From positions 72,257 through 125,805 of the forward strand of contig QAXH01005521.1 in assembly GCA_004335635.1 (NCBI GenBank): a stretch of 53,549 nt of DNA. Reading direction: 5' to 3'. The notes under the pieces are model-generated. The model saw only the letters and a list, made by a program, of their open reading frames with translations. It was not told where the DNA came from and did not search any database. How positions within the stretch are numbered: the stretch's first letter is position 1; every line of letters begins with the position of its first letter. A program made the position numbers and the translations under genes. This stretch comes from Chloromonas sp. AAM2. Its lineage: Eukaryota; Chlorophyta; Chlorophyceae; Chlamydomonadales; Chlamydomonadaceae. Below, piece after piece: positions 12,633 to 25,900 of the stretch.

Positions 12633-12949
12633 CTGCACAGAGCAGGTGATGCCAGGGATAGCAGTACATGAGCAGGATAGGGTGAGGATGTTCAGGACTA
12701 TGATTGCGTCTTTCTCAGCCGCCTGAAGCGAGTTCTACGTAGCAATACCATGTTTGCGAGTCGCATGAAAAACAGTGTTCTTGTCTGCTCGCTTGACCCT
12801 GATTACAGACCGGCTGAGGCCGCCAAGCCTGGATGTCCAAGTCTCGCAACTAGATGAAACCAATCTATTCAGAGCTGCGAATTCAATGTATATGCCGAGG
12901 TTTCAAGCAGACAGGGTCGCACGTACAGGATGAGAAACTACTTGCCTGC

Positions 12950-13432
12950 TGAAGGTTGGCGCAAGTTCCCACGCGTCTTGGGCATCGCTCCTCTCCCCAT
13001 GCCAAACGTGGAGCTTGCCATGGCAATCGTCCTTGGCCATTGCATGCGGGCGGTGTTGGGCTTGCATGGCTCTGAGCCCTTGTTTGTGGCAGCATCACGT
13101 CATAGGGTGCGCTCGCTGCATCAGTGGCACCTTGCCTTAGGAAGCAGCTGCTTCAGCTCGCATCACAGCGAGGTGAGCTGCGCCAGGTTCTGGACAGTTG
13201 CAAATCTATGACGAAGATGTGGACATGCACCACGCCATCCTGTCTTGCGCGCACCACCAGCCGTGCTTCGCGTGTGGAGTTTGCCAATGAAACGTGTTTG
13301 CACGTGCCGACCGTTCTTAAGTCCTCAGGGTTGTGCAGAACAGCACCTGCGGCACAAGAGATGCTCCGTTGCTTGTGGCGCAAGGCGCCAACTGTCAACT
13401 CGTGAAGTCCCGCTTCTGAGAATGGAGCATGC
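12950..13432 (-). CDS. Possible 5' exons of the minus-strand Gln-rich gene, or a separate small gene
   Basis: Two minus-strand blocks look more protein-like than their surroundings. One begins after an acceptor near 13432 and contains GLHELTVGALRHKQR and REARLVVRARQDGVVHVHIF. The other, about 13080-12950, contains MQWPRTIAMASSTFGMGRG and runs to a possible GC-type donor. I could not join them to each other or to the exon at 12632 with matching phases. They may be 5' exons of that gene, an independent gene, or chance open frames. Confidence 0.25.
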
Positions 13433-13449
13433 CAGTGTGGAGCACACAA

Positions 13450-13982
13450 TGTGGGCAGGATAACAAGGTATGTATGACCTGTTACGTTGGGCTGCAGCAT
13501 TGTCTATCCCACAGGGGCCAGTGGGTCAGGAACATGGATTGTGGGTGCATGGGTTGTAGGTGCGTGTCACCTGATGTGTTAGGCCACAGTTTGTGTCAAG
13601 GTAGTTGCAGGCGTAGGTCTGGGACATTGCTGCATGGTTTGTGGTTGGGCGGAACATGCGCATGGCGAATTGAAAGAGGGTTTACGTCAAGCTTACCCCA
13701 CAATTCCAGGACACACGACAAAGCATGCAGAACGGGACATCAGCATATGTATTCGACGTACCTGTCATTGTACAGCCGGTCATTGCACGATGGATGCATG
13801 ATAGTTCAGAGACCAGACGATCTTCGGATGCGGCATGCCTGCTGACAAGACGGGTGCCTCGGCTTTCAGCAGCACGATAGCAGTAAGATACCGCATGCAT
13901 TGCGCCTGCTACCCCAAGGCTCCATTTTCCGCTAGCCGGCTGCAGGCGCTCCTGATTACCGCTGGAGGTCAGCCCGGCAAGA
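13450..13982. promoter_or_regulatory. Divergent intergenic region upstream of BIG
   Basis: About 530 bp separate the BIG start codon from the last possible minus-strand exon. Promoters of both divergent genes should lie here or slightly to the left if the 13 kb exons are not real. I see no distinctive TATA box or repeated operator. The call rests on gene orientation only. Confidence 0.3.
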
Positions 13983-16900
13983 ATGAATCACCATCCCGCG
14001 GCCGAGATTGTGGCGATAGCGCTTCGCAAGATACAGAAGATTGCGAACACGAGGAAGTATCAGCCTCTTTTGGACGAGTGCCAAGCCTTTTTGGACAATA
14101 TTCATCAGATTCTGCCCCCAGCTGGTTCAGGTCAAGCACCAGCAGCAGTATCTCCAGCATCCACCAGTCAGCAAGCACAAGCAGAAGGCCAGGAACAAGG
14201 CCCTGCCAGTCAAGCTCCTGCAGTCCCACCTGCAGCTGCAGCGCCAGATACCCCAGCTGCACCAAGCGAGGCCGAGCCGCATGGAGATCAGCCCACAGAG
14301 AAGCCAACCCCAACAGACGCCGAGGAGAAGCCACAAACGGCAGAACAGAACCATCCAGAGGCTGTACCAAGTGCTGCCGCAGTGGCAGGGGATGCTGAGC
14401 CAGCCGCAGCCACTGCTGCTGCCGACACTGCATCCAATGCGGGGTCACCACAATTGCCAGACATGGTCCCCCGAACAGACAGTGCGCTACCAGACAGCGT
14501 GGCCTTGAAGATTATAGCTGTCATGCGCCTTGCAGTGGGCAGCGAGCGACCGCCAGTCATTGAGGTAGCCCTGGACTGTCTGCAGAAGCTGATTGCCTTC
14601 AAGTTCCTACAGGGGGCTGTATATGCCATCAATGTGGAGAAGAGGGGTGCCAAACAGGATGTGCTGGATACAGGTGGGAGGGCGCATGCGCCATGGGTTT
14701 GCAGCAGACACTGGTTACAAACGTCTTCTTCTCATTATAGGCCGGTGCAGGTGGACCGCAACCTGTCTACACTGGTGATGCTGCAGCCGCCCATACCATG
14801 CCTAGCATGGCAGCAACACTTGCATATGCAGCCAGGCACGCTGCCGCGCTTGATTATCAAAGGCTCGCCACGTCCAAGCACGCATTCTGCCTTGACTAGC
14901 ACAGGACGCACAACGCCATATATCACCAGCCGTGTGTGTTCTCCCACGACAACATGTCAAGATTCATTGATGCAATGATGAAGAAACAGTGCAGTAATGT
15001 CATTCATACCACAAACAGCAGGCATGGTTGCTGCATGCCTGCAGACAAGCACACCGGCGTGATCTCGGATGACCCCAGCAGCCAGACGCCTCAGGCCCAG
15101 GCCATCGAACTCATGTGCCGATGTGATGAAGTGCCTGACGAGGGAGTCGAGCTGCATGTGCTCAAGGGTCTACTGACGGCAACAACAGCATCAACGTTCA
15201 CTATCCACGGCCAGGTATGGCTAGGCGAGTGCATGCGAGCATGCCCGTGTGCATGCAAGCGTGCATGCATGAAGATTAGAGGCCTGCCATATACTGTGCC
15301 AGGGTGAAGCACTGCATGTGGCAGGTTGCAACATGTCGTTGCATCAGTGTAGCAGCACAGTGGCTGCATTTCCGACGTTGGGCAGGAAAGCAGGAGCGCC
15401 TGAAAACAGCAGCAGCAGCAGCAACAGCAAGCACACTTGGCGGCAACGACATGCAGTGCACGGCATGCATGGGGGCAGCAGCGGCAGCTGCGGGAGGCAT
15501 TTGTGGCTGTAGGGCCCCATGCTTATCCATGAGCGCTGGTTATGCCTGGCAGCAGCACGGACCCAGCCACACATGGTGCAGCAGCAAGCAAGGCTGTAGT
15601 CATGCATGTGCAGGCTCTGCTCCTGGCAGTACGCACGTGTTACAACATCTACTTGACGAGCCGCGTGGACGTGAATCAGACCACCGCCAAGGCAACGCTC
15701 ACCCAGATGCTCAATGTGGTGTTCCAGCGCATGGAGGCAGACGATGTGCTTGTTGAGGTGAGGCTTTTATAGATCTGAGCTGTCGATGTCAGTTGCGTCT
15801 GGAACCAGCTAGATAGCCTTGAAGTGGCTGGTTCAAAAGCGTGCATACTATGCAGCACATGCCTCAAAAACAGCACATCGCAAGCGGTTAGCAGGGAGTG
15901 CAAACATGGGCTTCATGCACAGCGTGCTGGTTGGGGCAAGGGGTCATAGAACTGAACCATGAGCATTCATGCTATGAACATGTTGGTTGAGCCTGGAAAG
16001 GACGGGTTCTGAAATAGCTAGGTCATCAATGTGTTCTTCTGGCATTCTACGCAGCACATGCACTCAGGAAAGCAGGAGACATTGCAATCTTCAAGGCTAG
16101 CATGAAATGCACATGGGTTCTATGCCCAGCTTGCCACGCAAGTATATAGACATGGCGTCAGTGCACAGTCTCTAATGACCACATCCACCATGCAGGTCAA
16201 GCCCGTCGTCCTGGCTGACATGCTGGGCATGGCCCGGCCCAGCAGCATGCAAGATGCAGCCAGCATGGTGGTGGCTAACGTGCAGGTACGCATTGTGCGC
16301 GCTTTGCAACATGCAGGGTACTGTATAGTTCTGTGGGATGACTTTATCAGTAAGGTATGAGATTACAGGTATAAGAAGGCAGGATGATTGCGCATGCAGG
16401 ATACTGTACTTCTCTAACTCGACACACTTTTCCCACATTACAAAGGGTACATCGTTGTATAGCTTCACCAGTACATGCCAACAGGGTTACCGCCAGCATG
16501 CATGCGGGATGTCTGCTGTCACCAATGTCACAATCATCTTGTTGTCTTGCATGACCTACGGTCAAGAGGTGTACCGTCAGCATTGATGACCTTTTCAATG
16601 CTTGGGTTTGTGAAGGCGTCGAAGGTGGCTCACAACAGCATGTGAACTTGACGGCATGCAGGCATTTCTCAACAACGTGGTCATGGTGGCCGGCGGCCCT
16701 GAGGCACAGACGTCCGATGAGGTCAGGGCAAGCGTGGCAGGGGCGTTCACGCATGACAATCATGTGTCTTCCTCTGAAGGTGCGAAAGCAGAGGCATTGT
16801 AAGCACAGAAATTTGATGGTTGTGGATGCATGAGTTCCGGGTGTTAGCTGGCAAGGCATATGCTGGGCAAGAGATGGACTGTGGATAACTGAGGTGGTTT

Positions 16901-19900
16901 GGGACTGACAGATATGTAGGGGACTTTGAAGGTGCAGTTTGCACATGCAGAGGATTTATAATTGACAACGGGCTGCAGAATACGTCAGGCACAAGGACTG
17001 TCAGGCACCCCATTAAGAAAAGGGTACAAAACCAGGCATGCACAGAAACTAGTATAGCGGTTCATGACTGTGCGAGATGCATTTGGCTGTCCATGCGATG
17101 CCGACTTAAACTAGCCACATATGAAACAATTCTCTTGCAACAATAATATTTCTTGGTGATGACTGTCTGTGCAGGTGGTGCTTCAGCAGCCTCTCGCAGG
17201 GAGTCCCATGCCGGCAGCTCCTCAGCGTTCAACAAGCCTTCGCTTGCCTCTGCATTCACGGCTCATGAGCACGACCACTCGAGCTCTGATGCGCTCAGCA
17301 CATCCGGCACTGGCCACGGGCGACACGGGCTCGTGCTGAATGCAGTGCAGCAGACGCCTGAGCAGGCAGCACGCAGCAATGTGCTGCGAAACGATGCCTT
17401 CCTCGTGTTCAGGGGCTTGTGCAAGCTGTCCATCCGGACGTCAGACACAACCACATCACAGGACCCTGCTTCTGTCAGGTCAGTAGGCAGCAGCTTGGGA
17501 AGGAGAGATTGGGTGGCCGGGGCAATGTACTCGATTCACATTGCACGTGTAGACCAGACCCAAGTAGACTAATGCAGGTGTGAAGTCACTGAGCTGAGTA
17601 TACAAGGGTCCTTCTGTTGCCGCAACTTGTTTTTATGTGGTCTTGCTCCTGTGATGTGGTCCTCCTATGATCACTATTAAGATCTGAAGTTACTGAGCTA
17701 AGTTGTGATTTCTGTGTTTCAACCTGGTAGGTTTCGGTTCATCTCATTTGAAGTTACCAAAGTTTGCCAGCCGCTGAATGATTTAGTATTCTCCTAGGTA
17801 TAGCTAACTTCAGACGGCTGGGCACAATGCTGACTGATTTCCACGGAATGTACTGGATTTGATGCATTCTTTCAGGGGCAAGGTCCTTGCTCTGGAGCTG
17901 CTCAAGGTGTTGTTGGAGAACAGCGGGCACACCTTCAGGCGCTCGGACACGTTCATATCAGCCATTCGCCAGTACCTGTGCCTTTCATTGCTCAAGAACA
18001 GCTCGAGCTCTGTGCTTCCAGCAACGCAGGTGGGGCACGTCAAGTCCTCAAGCCATAGAAGTTTACCTTGAATGCACGGGTAGCCAGGTTTGCCCAGTCT
18101 GACGTACGGCTCTGGTGATGTGCCCTAGTGCGATATGATAATCACCCAGGCTGGATGGCAGGGCCTGATTGGAACAGCTGCTTCCGTGCAAGTCCTGCCT
18201 TGGATGTGCTTGGTGTGGGTAATGGCTGTGCAGACAAACGGCCTCTGTTGTAACCTAGGCACTGTGAACGGACTGTGGGCTGTCTTCCTCTGCCTACAAG
18301 CCTTTCTCGATCATGTGATCAGGAATGCGAGCGTCATACAGCCGCCGTGTTTCCTTGCCTTGTGCACAAGCACATCTATACCGCCTTCAGCACCGGTGGC
18401 CAAGCACATGTCATATTGCTTTTCGTTTGTCCTGCAGCTTTCCTGCTCCATCTTCCTGTCGCTGATGTCCAAGTTTCGCAGCCAGCTCAAGGCAGAGGTG
18501 GGGGTGTTCTTTCCCATGATCCTCCTCAAGCCTTTTGAGCCGGTGGCGGGACCAGGAGGTGTACCTCAGGCACAGGGTGCGGCAGGCGGGCTGGCGGCGG
18601 CAGGGGCGGCAGCGGTGGCAGGGCCTGCGCCAACGCACGCATCACTTCAGCACAAGTAAGTGCAATCATCATGTACGGAGCTCACTTTTCTGCCAACCCT
18701 GGTTTAGCCACACGATGTCATGTAACCGTCTGCTTTCAGTACTGTTGGTAGCAAATGAGTTGAGGCAGGTCCCTGGCAGCAAGCCTGTGGTGTCCAACAG
18801 ACAGCCACCATGGACGGTTTTCCACCGTTTGGACGTTCTTCCAGGTCTACCATCCTTCGTGTGCTGAGTGAGGTTTGCCGTGATGGTCAGCTGCTAGTGG
18901 ACCTGTTTGTCAACTACGACTGCGACCTGGAGAGCGTCAACCTGTTCGAACGCATGGTCAATGCACTGGTCAAGCTCGCACAGCAGCCACCCGTGGTAGG
19001 GGTTGATTCAATCGGTCAAGGTCAAGGCACAGTCGCAGTAGCCACCCAGGAGAATTTTGCCTGCAATGGTGCAAGCAGCTGCACCGGCATTTCTGTTCCT
19101 GCATAACAGCATCATCACTGCCACCATCAGCAGATCCGTTGTGAATCGGGGCATCTTCATGCTGTACTGGATGCCAACAAGAGAGCGCTCATCTGTAGTG
19201 GCATACCCTTGCTCCTTTACAAGCAGGGATCAATTTCTGTTGCTGCGCGCAGGCCCAGCCTCCCTCGCCCCTGATTGTCGACACTGGCAACACGTACCAC
19301 CAGGAGATGTACCTGAGGCAGGAGGCGCTGCAGGCACTGGTGCACATGGTGGAGGCAATGCTACACTGGTACAGGTGCGACTTCAGTCTTGTTGGCTTAC
19401 ATTTGACAGTCACTCCAGCTTCAGTCTGACTTGGGCACTCGCTCATCAGCGCATCACAAAGTCACACACAGTATGCCGGAGGGTATTGTCTGCCAGCATC
19501 AAAAGACGGCATCAGAAGATGGCCAGGCAAGGACTTCTTGCTAGGCCTCGTCAGCACTCGCCGGTCCTGGGTTGAAATGTTGGTGGAGGCAAGGGATGGA
19601 CCAGCAGTTCCAACAGCTACCACGTCCTTGCTTTAAGCCAAACCTTCAAGCTGTGCGTTTCTGACCTGAGATCTGTTGGGACTCTTATCCTACGCATGCT
19701 GTGTATGCTCCACAGGCTGACCGTCAACCTTGTAGAAATGGACCTGAGCAAAAGCATGAACCTGGACCACTCAGGCGGAGGCAGCCACCCCGACGTTGCC
19801 TCTCTCGCCACACCTCGCAACGGCGCCACCACACCCTCTCCACTCGACACTGCCAGCACCGTCAATTTGCGGGAGCTGGGCGATGAGTTGGTGGCTGCTG

Positions 19901-22900
19901 CTGCAGCAGGAGGGTCATCTGCGCCAACTGTGGTGGACGGGAGCGGGGATGACCTGCAGGCCAAGAGGGCGTACAAGGCCAAGTTTCAGGAGGGCATCAG
20001 TCTCTTCAACAAGAAGCCAAAGAAGGGTGAGCATGTCTCCGTCTGCCGCCTGCGGCCTCTCCTGGTGGTTGGCTGGCTTAGCCTTTCGAGAACGCCGTCT
20101 TTTGCCACACTGTGGCACACCAGGCCACATTCCAGCAGGGCATTTGTCTCTGAAACAAGAAGCCAAAGAAGGCGAGCACTGCATCATTCATACACCAGCA
20201 CTGGCGAGAAGTGTTGTTGAAACTCCAGGCTTTCTATTGAGTTCTGTTTTCGCCATCTCCTGTGTAGTTATCACTTCCCACACATTCGCTGAAGTGATAA
20301 GCAAGTCAAACAAGTTGGCTGTTATGACCGCCTTTATCCTTGTTTGCATGTCCCGGCAGGCGTCCATGTACTTGCATGGTATGTGACTAGGCACATCAGA
20401 CAGTATTGACTGTCCGATTTTGTTCACGTGGTTGTCACGTTTTTGCCCTGTTTGTAGGTATTGAGTTCCTTCAGAAGGAAGGCATGCTGGGCACCACTGT
20501 GTCACAGGTGGCCACCTTCCTGGCAAAGTCCAAGGTGAGGTTTGAAGGAAGGAGAGTGGGAGAGAGGGAAGGTCGGACATACAAAGATGAGGCAAAGACA
20601 TGGGACAAGCTTACTGTGCGTGGGCTGCCCCTGCCAGTATTAATCCACAGAATCTGCGCAACGCTACCCCACCGTACTTCGTCATGTACAGTACTGTTCC
20701 AAAGTAGGGTTACCTGTTGAAATGATCTGTATAATAAACACCATCTCACTAGCACTGTGTGGGGACTGCATACGCACCCTTCTTGTTTTGTATGCAGGGC
20801 CTTGACAAGACTATGATAGGGGACTACCTTGGCGAGCGGGACGACTACCACATCAAGGTCATGCATGCATTCATTGACAACCTGGACTTTGCAGAGCTGG
20901 AGTTTGACGCCGCCATCAGGCTCTTCCTCTCCGGGTTCAGGTGAGCCAGGGTTGCTGAGTTTAGAGAAGGTACTAACAGTTGAGTGTGGCGGCTTGTGTC
21001 ACAAGTGGTGCAACTGCAACGCTCTGCAATTGTGAAAGGACCATTTGACGCAAATCGTGAGACGTAGGACATACTGTTCGGTTTTTCAATCTGTGTGGGG
21101 GGGCTTGCATCATGAGGCGTGTGACTGCTGCACCAAGCCGCGAGGGCCCTGATGTACAGTTCCGCCTATGTCATGACTATGACTGCTACTGCCCGTCGTC
21201 AAATCCCTGTGAAACCCCTGGGTGTTGCTTTGCAAAATGGAGGAGCTGAAATTTTGCTTGTTTTCATCTTTCTACCCCATCAGTAATCGTTGTGCTGGTT
21301 CAAATGCATACGTTACAACACTTGTTGTTTCAACTTGCTACTTGCCAGGTTGCCTGGTGAGGCTCAGAAGATTGATCGTCTGATGGAGAAGTTCGCCGCT
21401 CGGTACATCCAGTGCAACCCTGGGTCGTTCAAGAGTGCGGACGTGGCCTACGTCCTGGCCTACTCAGTCATCATGCTCAACACGGATCTGCACAACCCAC
21501 AAGTGAAGAAGAAGATGACCAAGGTGGGCACAAAGGGTGGTGTCGGCCAGTGGTGTTGAGGTTTGGAGCAGGTGACTCAAATCATTGTCGCTACTGGTTA
21601 GTGATCATTTGGTTTACATAATACATTGATCAGTCTTGGTCCTGCCGCATTCTCTATAGCACTGCAACTGGCAGGCCATCCGATGCGTCTACCAGGCCAG
21701 CAGACAATGTGTGCATCATTCCATAACACAGAATGAGCGTTTGTCCATACTGTAGGATGTCTGGCTGTCTTGTCAATCCTTAACCGCCCTGCCTGCTGGT
21801 CCATGACCTTTCAGGAGGGGTTCTTGAAGAACAACCGGGGCATCAATGACGGCCATGACCTGCCAGAGGAGTTCATATCCTCCCTCTACGATCGCATTCA
21901 GAACGATGAGATCAAGATGAAGGAGGATGGGGAAGCGTTAGGTGTGTGTATGTGATTCGCGACGAAATGTACCACACATAACACAACTAATCTGGCACTG
22001 GCTGCCCCGTTATTTGGCGTATTATGATTTCAAGCGGCGTGATGCACGTCTGAGTCAGGGTGAGCAGCAGTGCAGCGTAGCAAGCATGACAACAGCGGGC
22101 TGTTGGTGCGGTGATCTGGCCAGTAGATTGCCTTTCCTTAGGTGAGCCTAGGACTGCTTGTGTGCTGTGGGGTGGGGCATGTGTTTGTGTCAGCTGGTGG
22201 GCAAAACGGAGCTCTGGCCAAATTCGTCAACGCCATGAGCTGGTGATGATGTGTGCAAAAGGGTTGGTGGATAATGACATGGTTGCTTGCATTCCCTTGG
22301 GTGAAGGTTGCTTGTGTGCTGTGTGGTTTGTTATTGACGTTGATGTCTGTTGTGTTGATTGCAGCTGTGGGCCAGGGCGAGGGCAACCAGGCCAAGACCA
22401 TGTTCACCGCCCTGCTGTCCATCATGGGAGCATTCAAACAGGTGTGGCAGATGGCGAACAAAACCTGCAATGCAGAGGATCATGGATTTGATGCAGGATG
22501 GCAACTGCACCGCATGTGTGATGCTCACGTGAGGCATTAACCAGTATTGATCGATCACCAAGGTAGCTGCAGAGTCGGGCACTATCAGCGATAGCAGAAA
22601 GTTTGTTTTTATTTCAGAGCCTAGTAGTTGGTCACCTTGCCTTATGGCTGGGCCATTAAGTGCCCTACAGTGCTCCGGAATGTGCGATCTTGCGATTCCG
22701 AAATGAGGCTTTTGGGCCAGGTTTGCAATCCTGACTGGCCCTTGCGCTCCCAAACGGTTGATCTTTCGTTGGACCCAAGTTGGCCAGCTGGACGTTCGTA
22801 GCTGCGCTATGCACTGCACTGCTGATACCATGGTCGAAAGAGGGTCATCAAACCGCCGAACAGGCCTGGGCCCACTGACCCTGCAATTGGGTTGCTTAGT

Positions 22901-25900
22901 TGTTAGTGCAAACGGTCATCAAACACCTGGGACTCGGGGGCCCCGGCTGTTTGTACTGTGCGATTCCAAACCTGATGTCCAGGACAGCCGTTGTCAAACT
23001 TGAGATCCAAAAATGGACAGTGCCAAAATGAATTTTGAAGCACTGGTGCCCTCACAAGGTTTATATGTCCCTGGCAATGTTTAAATGTCTTCAGGAGCAA
23101 CACACCGGCCCCAGTGACGAGAGCATCAAGAGCACGTTGGACTACCTGCACGAAAAGGCCAAGGGATCCATTGCCGTAACGGTCACAGAGTCAGATGCCG
23201 TCAGGCCAATGATGGAGGTGGGTACTAAAGGTGGAGTGAGAGCAGTTACAGACACGTTTCAACAAAGGCATCAGGTGTAGCGTGTGCTCTGAGTGGCATA
23301 CAGGACAATTGGGGCAGCATTCTTGTTTGACATGAACATGTAGTGCAGATTTGATGCAGAGGTTGAAGAGTTGCACAACACATGCACAGTGGCTATGGGC
23401 TGCAGAACATCTCTAGACGTCAAGAATGCAGCTACTTGCGCCTGACACCCGACCCATGGCCCGTTCGGAACGGTGGCCTGCCGACGAACCTGCTTTTGTG
23501 CTGACTACCCTCCTTTGTGTGGTTTGCAGGTGATCTGGGCTCCGCTGCTGGGCGCACTGAGCGTTCTGTTTGATGAGTACACGGATGTGCGACACATCAA
23601 CATGTGTCTCCAAGGCATCACAGCGTCCTGCTGTCTCACAGCACTGGTGGGCATACTCACATGTAGCACACTGCGTGTTGACTTGACTGTGTTTACTGAG
23701 TGGTTTTGCTCATGTTGCTTTCCTTCTAGACAAGGGTTGCAGATGCGCATGCGTGTGGGAGGCTCATTACATGTGACTGTATGGTGGCTCATTACATGTG
23801 ACTGTATGGTGGAGGCTGTGATAGTGTGCGATGGCGCGCATGACTTACGCCACAGTAGGCTGAGTGCGGCTTGATATGGTAGCATGGGTATGCGAATACT
23901 GCTGTGTTTTGAGAGAGGGGTCCAAACCTGCATGGTATGGTGGTGGCTGTGCCATTGCGTGCCTGTGCTAGGACATGGCAGGCTAGGCAGGGCTGTGGCA
24001 GCGGTAGAAGGTTTCTGTGGCACCCAGGTGTGGTTGTGCCATCCTTGCTGCATGCCGGTTTGTCATTCACGCCTATCCATTTGCAATGTGGTGTCACAGT
24101 GTGGAAGCTTGCTGAGCTGCCATATGACCACCAGCAAATCGTAGCCCAGCGCACCTTTCAGCTGTGCCACAGTGTTTAGCATCTGTACTGACCCGTGTCA
24201 CTTCCCCCATGCCATGTGGTGACCAGCCAGTAAGGGCCCAGCTTGCAACACGTGACTTTATGCACGTCCCGTTTGTAATGTGTCGTGCAGGTTGGCATGA
24301 CCAGCTTGCGAGACGTGTTCATCCACAGCCTGTGCGGCTTCACACACCTGCACTCGCCCCAGACCATGCGCTTCAAGAACGCCCTTGCCTTCAAGTTCCT
24401 GTTGTTGGTGGCCAGCCCAGAGACTGTAGGCGACAACCTGCAGGATAGGTGAGGAACAGATCAGCTGGCGTCATACAATTCAAATGCAAATGAATTGTAT
24501 GGGCGGTTTAAGGCTTGCCGCTGTTCTTGTAGGCCACCAAAGGTGGGCTGGGGATGACATGACGTGTTGATGCTTCATAGGCTGATATTAGAAGTATGGA
24601 TTGCTGTTGATGATGTCAGGCTAGTTGATGTGATGCATGGCAGAGCCGTTGTTGTACATTGCTGCTCAGACTGACAGGTTGTTTTCATGGAATCACCCTC
24701 GTCTTTCTTTTCTTGCAGGGTTTCCTGGCTTTACCTGTGACACGCTGTTAGGGGTACTGTACCTGTGACATGCAATCATTTTGCAGCCTGTTCACCTCGT
24801 GCTCCACTACCACACATTTGATGACCCTCTTATGTTGCCTGCATGTTAACGCAAGCTTCTTGACACAATTGACCCCCGTGCAGGTGGGTGGACGTGCTGC
24901 GCTGCATATCGCGGTGGGAGCTGCTGCAGCAGATCGCAAGCGGCACGCCCACGGATGCGGCGCTCTTTGCCCAGCAACAACCCGGTGTCGTTAACAACGA
25001 CAAAGGGGGAGTTAAGGCAGCCTTCAAGAAGGTATGTATGCAGTGCTTGAAGTGGCTTAGTCATGATCAGCCTGCCAGCCTGCCTATGTTATGACACGTG
25101 GGAGGAGGGTACTGCAGTCATTTTTCAAATCATCACCCATAACGAACAACGCACCAGCAGGAGCAGACAAGCCAATGTTGCGAGCGCACAGCGCAGAGGC
25201 AAGGGGGGTTGGGCAAATCACCAGCTTGCACGACTGTGGACTGCTCCTGAAGTCCACTATAGGTTCCTGCCGGGGCCATTCAGAGACATGTCATGCGAGT
25301 AGGCATGGCTAGGGATTGCATGAGCTGGTGTCAAACACATGCTACAGGGAGTAGGAATCAGCTGCCACAATGAGAGGTTTGGCGATACAGCCAGTACCAT
25401 CACTACCTGTCTCATCGTGAGCACAGAGAACCGGGTTGTGTCAGCTGAGCTGTTGAACAATGACTGTGTGTACTGTGTGTTTTCAGGTGTTTCATGACGA
25501 TGCAGGTCCTGGTGCACGGCATATAGAGTCTCTGGGCATGAGCGAGGCAAGCATGAAGAAGCTGAACGCGGGGAACGCGAGTGAGTGTATGATTGTGGGC
25601 GGGCAGGCAGGGTGGTGATTGCACAGAAGGGTTTTTTGCGAGATGTGTGCAAAGGTTGACACCTGGTGGAAAAGGCTTGGATGGGCGGCGATGGCTTAGG
25701 CGGAGATGGCATACAGTGGGGAGTGTGTGGGCTGGGCTGTGACACTGAAAGGTTTTACAGAGTCGTGGCATTTGTAGGTGTTGGCAGGATTCATGTCTTG
25801 CAGCCAACGAAACTCCCGCCAACATTCCTTGCCTTAACAGCCTAGCCAGCATGGCGTCATCATGTCGGTCCTGAGCATCGCACCATTCTCACCCTGCAAC

